From Nitrospirota bacterium (GTDB lineage Bacteria; Nitrospirota; Nitrospiria; Nitrospirales; UBA8639): a DNA stretch of 14,906 nt. A program made the translations under genes and the position numbers. Position 1 is the first letter of the stretch, and every line of letters starts with the position of its first letter. The stretch lies in the NCBI GenBank assembly GCA_029865515.1, contig JAOUGQ010000051.1, positions 1 through 14,906 on the forward strand, read 5' to 3'. Positions 14,063-14,906 of the stretch are shown piece by piece. The notes under the pieces are model-generated. The model did no database searches. It saw only the letters and a program-made list of their open reading frames with translations, and had not been told where the DNA came from.

Positions 14063-14906
14063 ATGAAACCGAAACGATCGTGGCGAGCGAAAATGTGGGT
14101 GTTTCTCCTGCTGGTGTTGGGGGTAGGGATGTATATCTTTTATACGGAGATCCGCCCTACCGTCATTTTCGGGTTACGGGATGATTACGCACAGCCCATT
14201 CCCTACCAACAAGTTCCTGTGGGATTAGAGAGTTTAAACGCGGAGGCATGCGGAAGTTGTCATGTAGAGATCTACGAGGAATGGAAATCCAGCATGCATG
14301 CCCATGCCTTTCAAGATCCGTTTTTTCAGGCCTATTGGAAAAAGGATAACAATATTTGGGTCTGTTTGAATTGCCATACCCCATTGGAAAATCAGCAACC
14401 TACCCTTATTCAGGATCTTCCGCGCGGACGGGTGGAGAAAGCGTTTGAAATCCCAAATTATCGGTATGATTCGGATTATCAGCAGGAAGGAGTCACCTGT
14501 GCGGCCTGCCATGTTCGGGATGGGATGATTCTTGGGCCGTTTGACGATTCGGCGGCACCGCATCCCACCAAATTTGATCCTTCCTTCAGAACCACCCAGG
14601 TGTGTTATCGCTGTCATAATGTCGTGTCGGGACCCATGCAATTTTACAATGCCGGGCCTTGTGGAACGTATCCGGAATATGAAGGCAAATTTTTCATGAA
14701 GGAAAGGGGGCTGATTTGCCAGAGTTGCCATATGCCGGAAGTCGAACGACCGGTCGCCAAGGATAGTCCCATCCGGTATGGTCGTCGGCATCTGTGGCGA
14801 GGAGGGCATGATCCGGAGATGATCAAGCGGGCAGTGGCTGTGCAGGTTCAGGCAGACCCACCCGCACCGAAACCCGGAGACGATGTCACTTTCACGCTGA
14901 CGCTCA
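14063..14906 (+). CDS. Membrane-anchored multiheme cytochrome c, N-terminal part (3' truncated by window edge)
   Basis: The frame opens at ATG 14063 and stays open to the window edge, giving 281 residues. A basic N-terminus (MKPKRSWRAK) and one hydrophobic helix (about 11-27) form an uncleaved anchor or signal, placing the rest in the periplasm. Five CXXCH c-haem motifs follow: CGSCH (63-67), CLNCH (101-105), CAACH (146-150), CYRCH (181-185) and CQSCH (219-223). The first lies in a segment reading CGSCHVEIYEEWKSSMHAHA, typical of the cytochrome c554-like group. Further histidines could be distal ligands. After residue 255 the sequence turns beta-rich (VAVQVQADPPAPKPGDDVTF), probably starting a C-terminal beta-sandwich domain. 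It is coupled to the deacetylase gene. The electron donor and acceptor are unknown. Confidence 0.9.
   Translation, partial: MKPKRSWRAKMWVFLLLVLGVGMYIFYTEIRPTVIFGLRDDYAQPIPYQQVPVGLESLNAEACGSCHVEIYEEWKSSMHAHAFQDPFFQAYWKKDNNIWVCLNCHTPLENQQPTLIQDLPRGRVEKAFEIPNYRYDSDYQQEGVTCAACHVRDGMILGPFDDSAAPHPTKFDPSFRTTQVCYRCHNVVSGPMQFYNAGPCGTYPEYEGKFFMKERGLICQSCHMPEVERPVAKDSPIRYGRRHLWRGGHDPEMIKRAVAVQVQADPPAPKPGDDVTFTLTL

Noticed and set aside
14234..14809. Long open frame of 191 codons on the minus strand
   Set aside because: It is antisense to the multiheme cytochrome frame with five CXXCH motifs, which is clearly the real gene.
1..14906. tRNA, rRNA, CRISPR array, insertion sequence or prophage
   Set aside because: No cloverleaf-like segment, regularly spaced repeats, transposase or phage structural gene was found by reading both strands.

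Overview
The window is ordinary bacterial chromosome of roughly half G+C, densely coded, with short intergenic gaps and several translationally coupled gene pairs. Gene content (gap-pgk-tpiA-secG cluster, an LpoA-like TPR/binding-protein fusion, an M50 protease, XerD, a class II HDAC-like deacetylase and a multiheme cytochrome c) suggests a Gram-negative with a periplasm and a respiratory chain. My best guess is the Nitrospirota, possibly a Nitrospira-like nitrite oxidiser, but this rests on general protein character and not on a marker gene.

Layout. (1) 1-396, plus strand: the 3' end of a branched-chain aminotransferase (ilvE). (2) 496-3994, minus strand, read from right to left: gap, pgk, tpiA and secG, a glycolysis/gluconeogenesis operon ending in a Sec translocase subunit. 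A near-consensus sigma70 promoter (TTGACA-17 bp-TACTAT) lies just upstream of gap. (3) 4131-7807, minus strand: a 647-residue exported TPR plus periplasmic-binding-fold protein, an M50 site-2-type membrane protease, and trpS. The trpS product carries a four-cysteine pattern matching the [4Fe-4S]-binding TrpRS type. (4) 8005-8934, plus strand and divergent: xerD, whose start is overlapped by a possible 11-codon leader ORF. (5) 9132-12538, plus strand: a 61-residue zinc-ribbon protein, an exported flavodoxin/WrbA-like protein, an unrecognised 235-residue protein, a fold-type II PLP enzyme (threonine dehydratase or serine racemase like), and an overlapping gene with PD-(D/E)XK-nuclease-like sequence features. 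(6) 12579-12899, minus strand: a small TPR protein convergent with the previous gene. (7) 13114-14906, plus strand: an HDAC-family deacetylase followed after 4 bp by a membrane-anchored cytochrome c with at least five CXXCH haem motifs, running off the right edge.

How the genes work together: region 2 gives the triose stage of central carbon metabolism. Region 3 may combine envelope maintenance with protein synthesis, and region 7 pairs a cytoplasmic amidohydrolase with an electron-transfer protein. No tRNA, rRNA, CRISPR array, insertion sequence or prophage is visible. The least explained stretch is 9407-12538. The most specific observation is the predicted iron-sulfur cluster in TrpRS.
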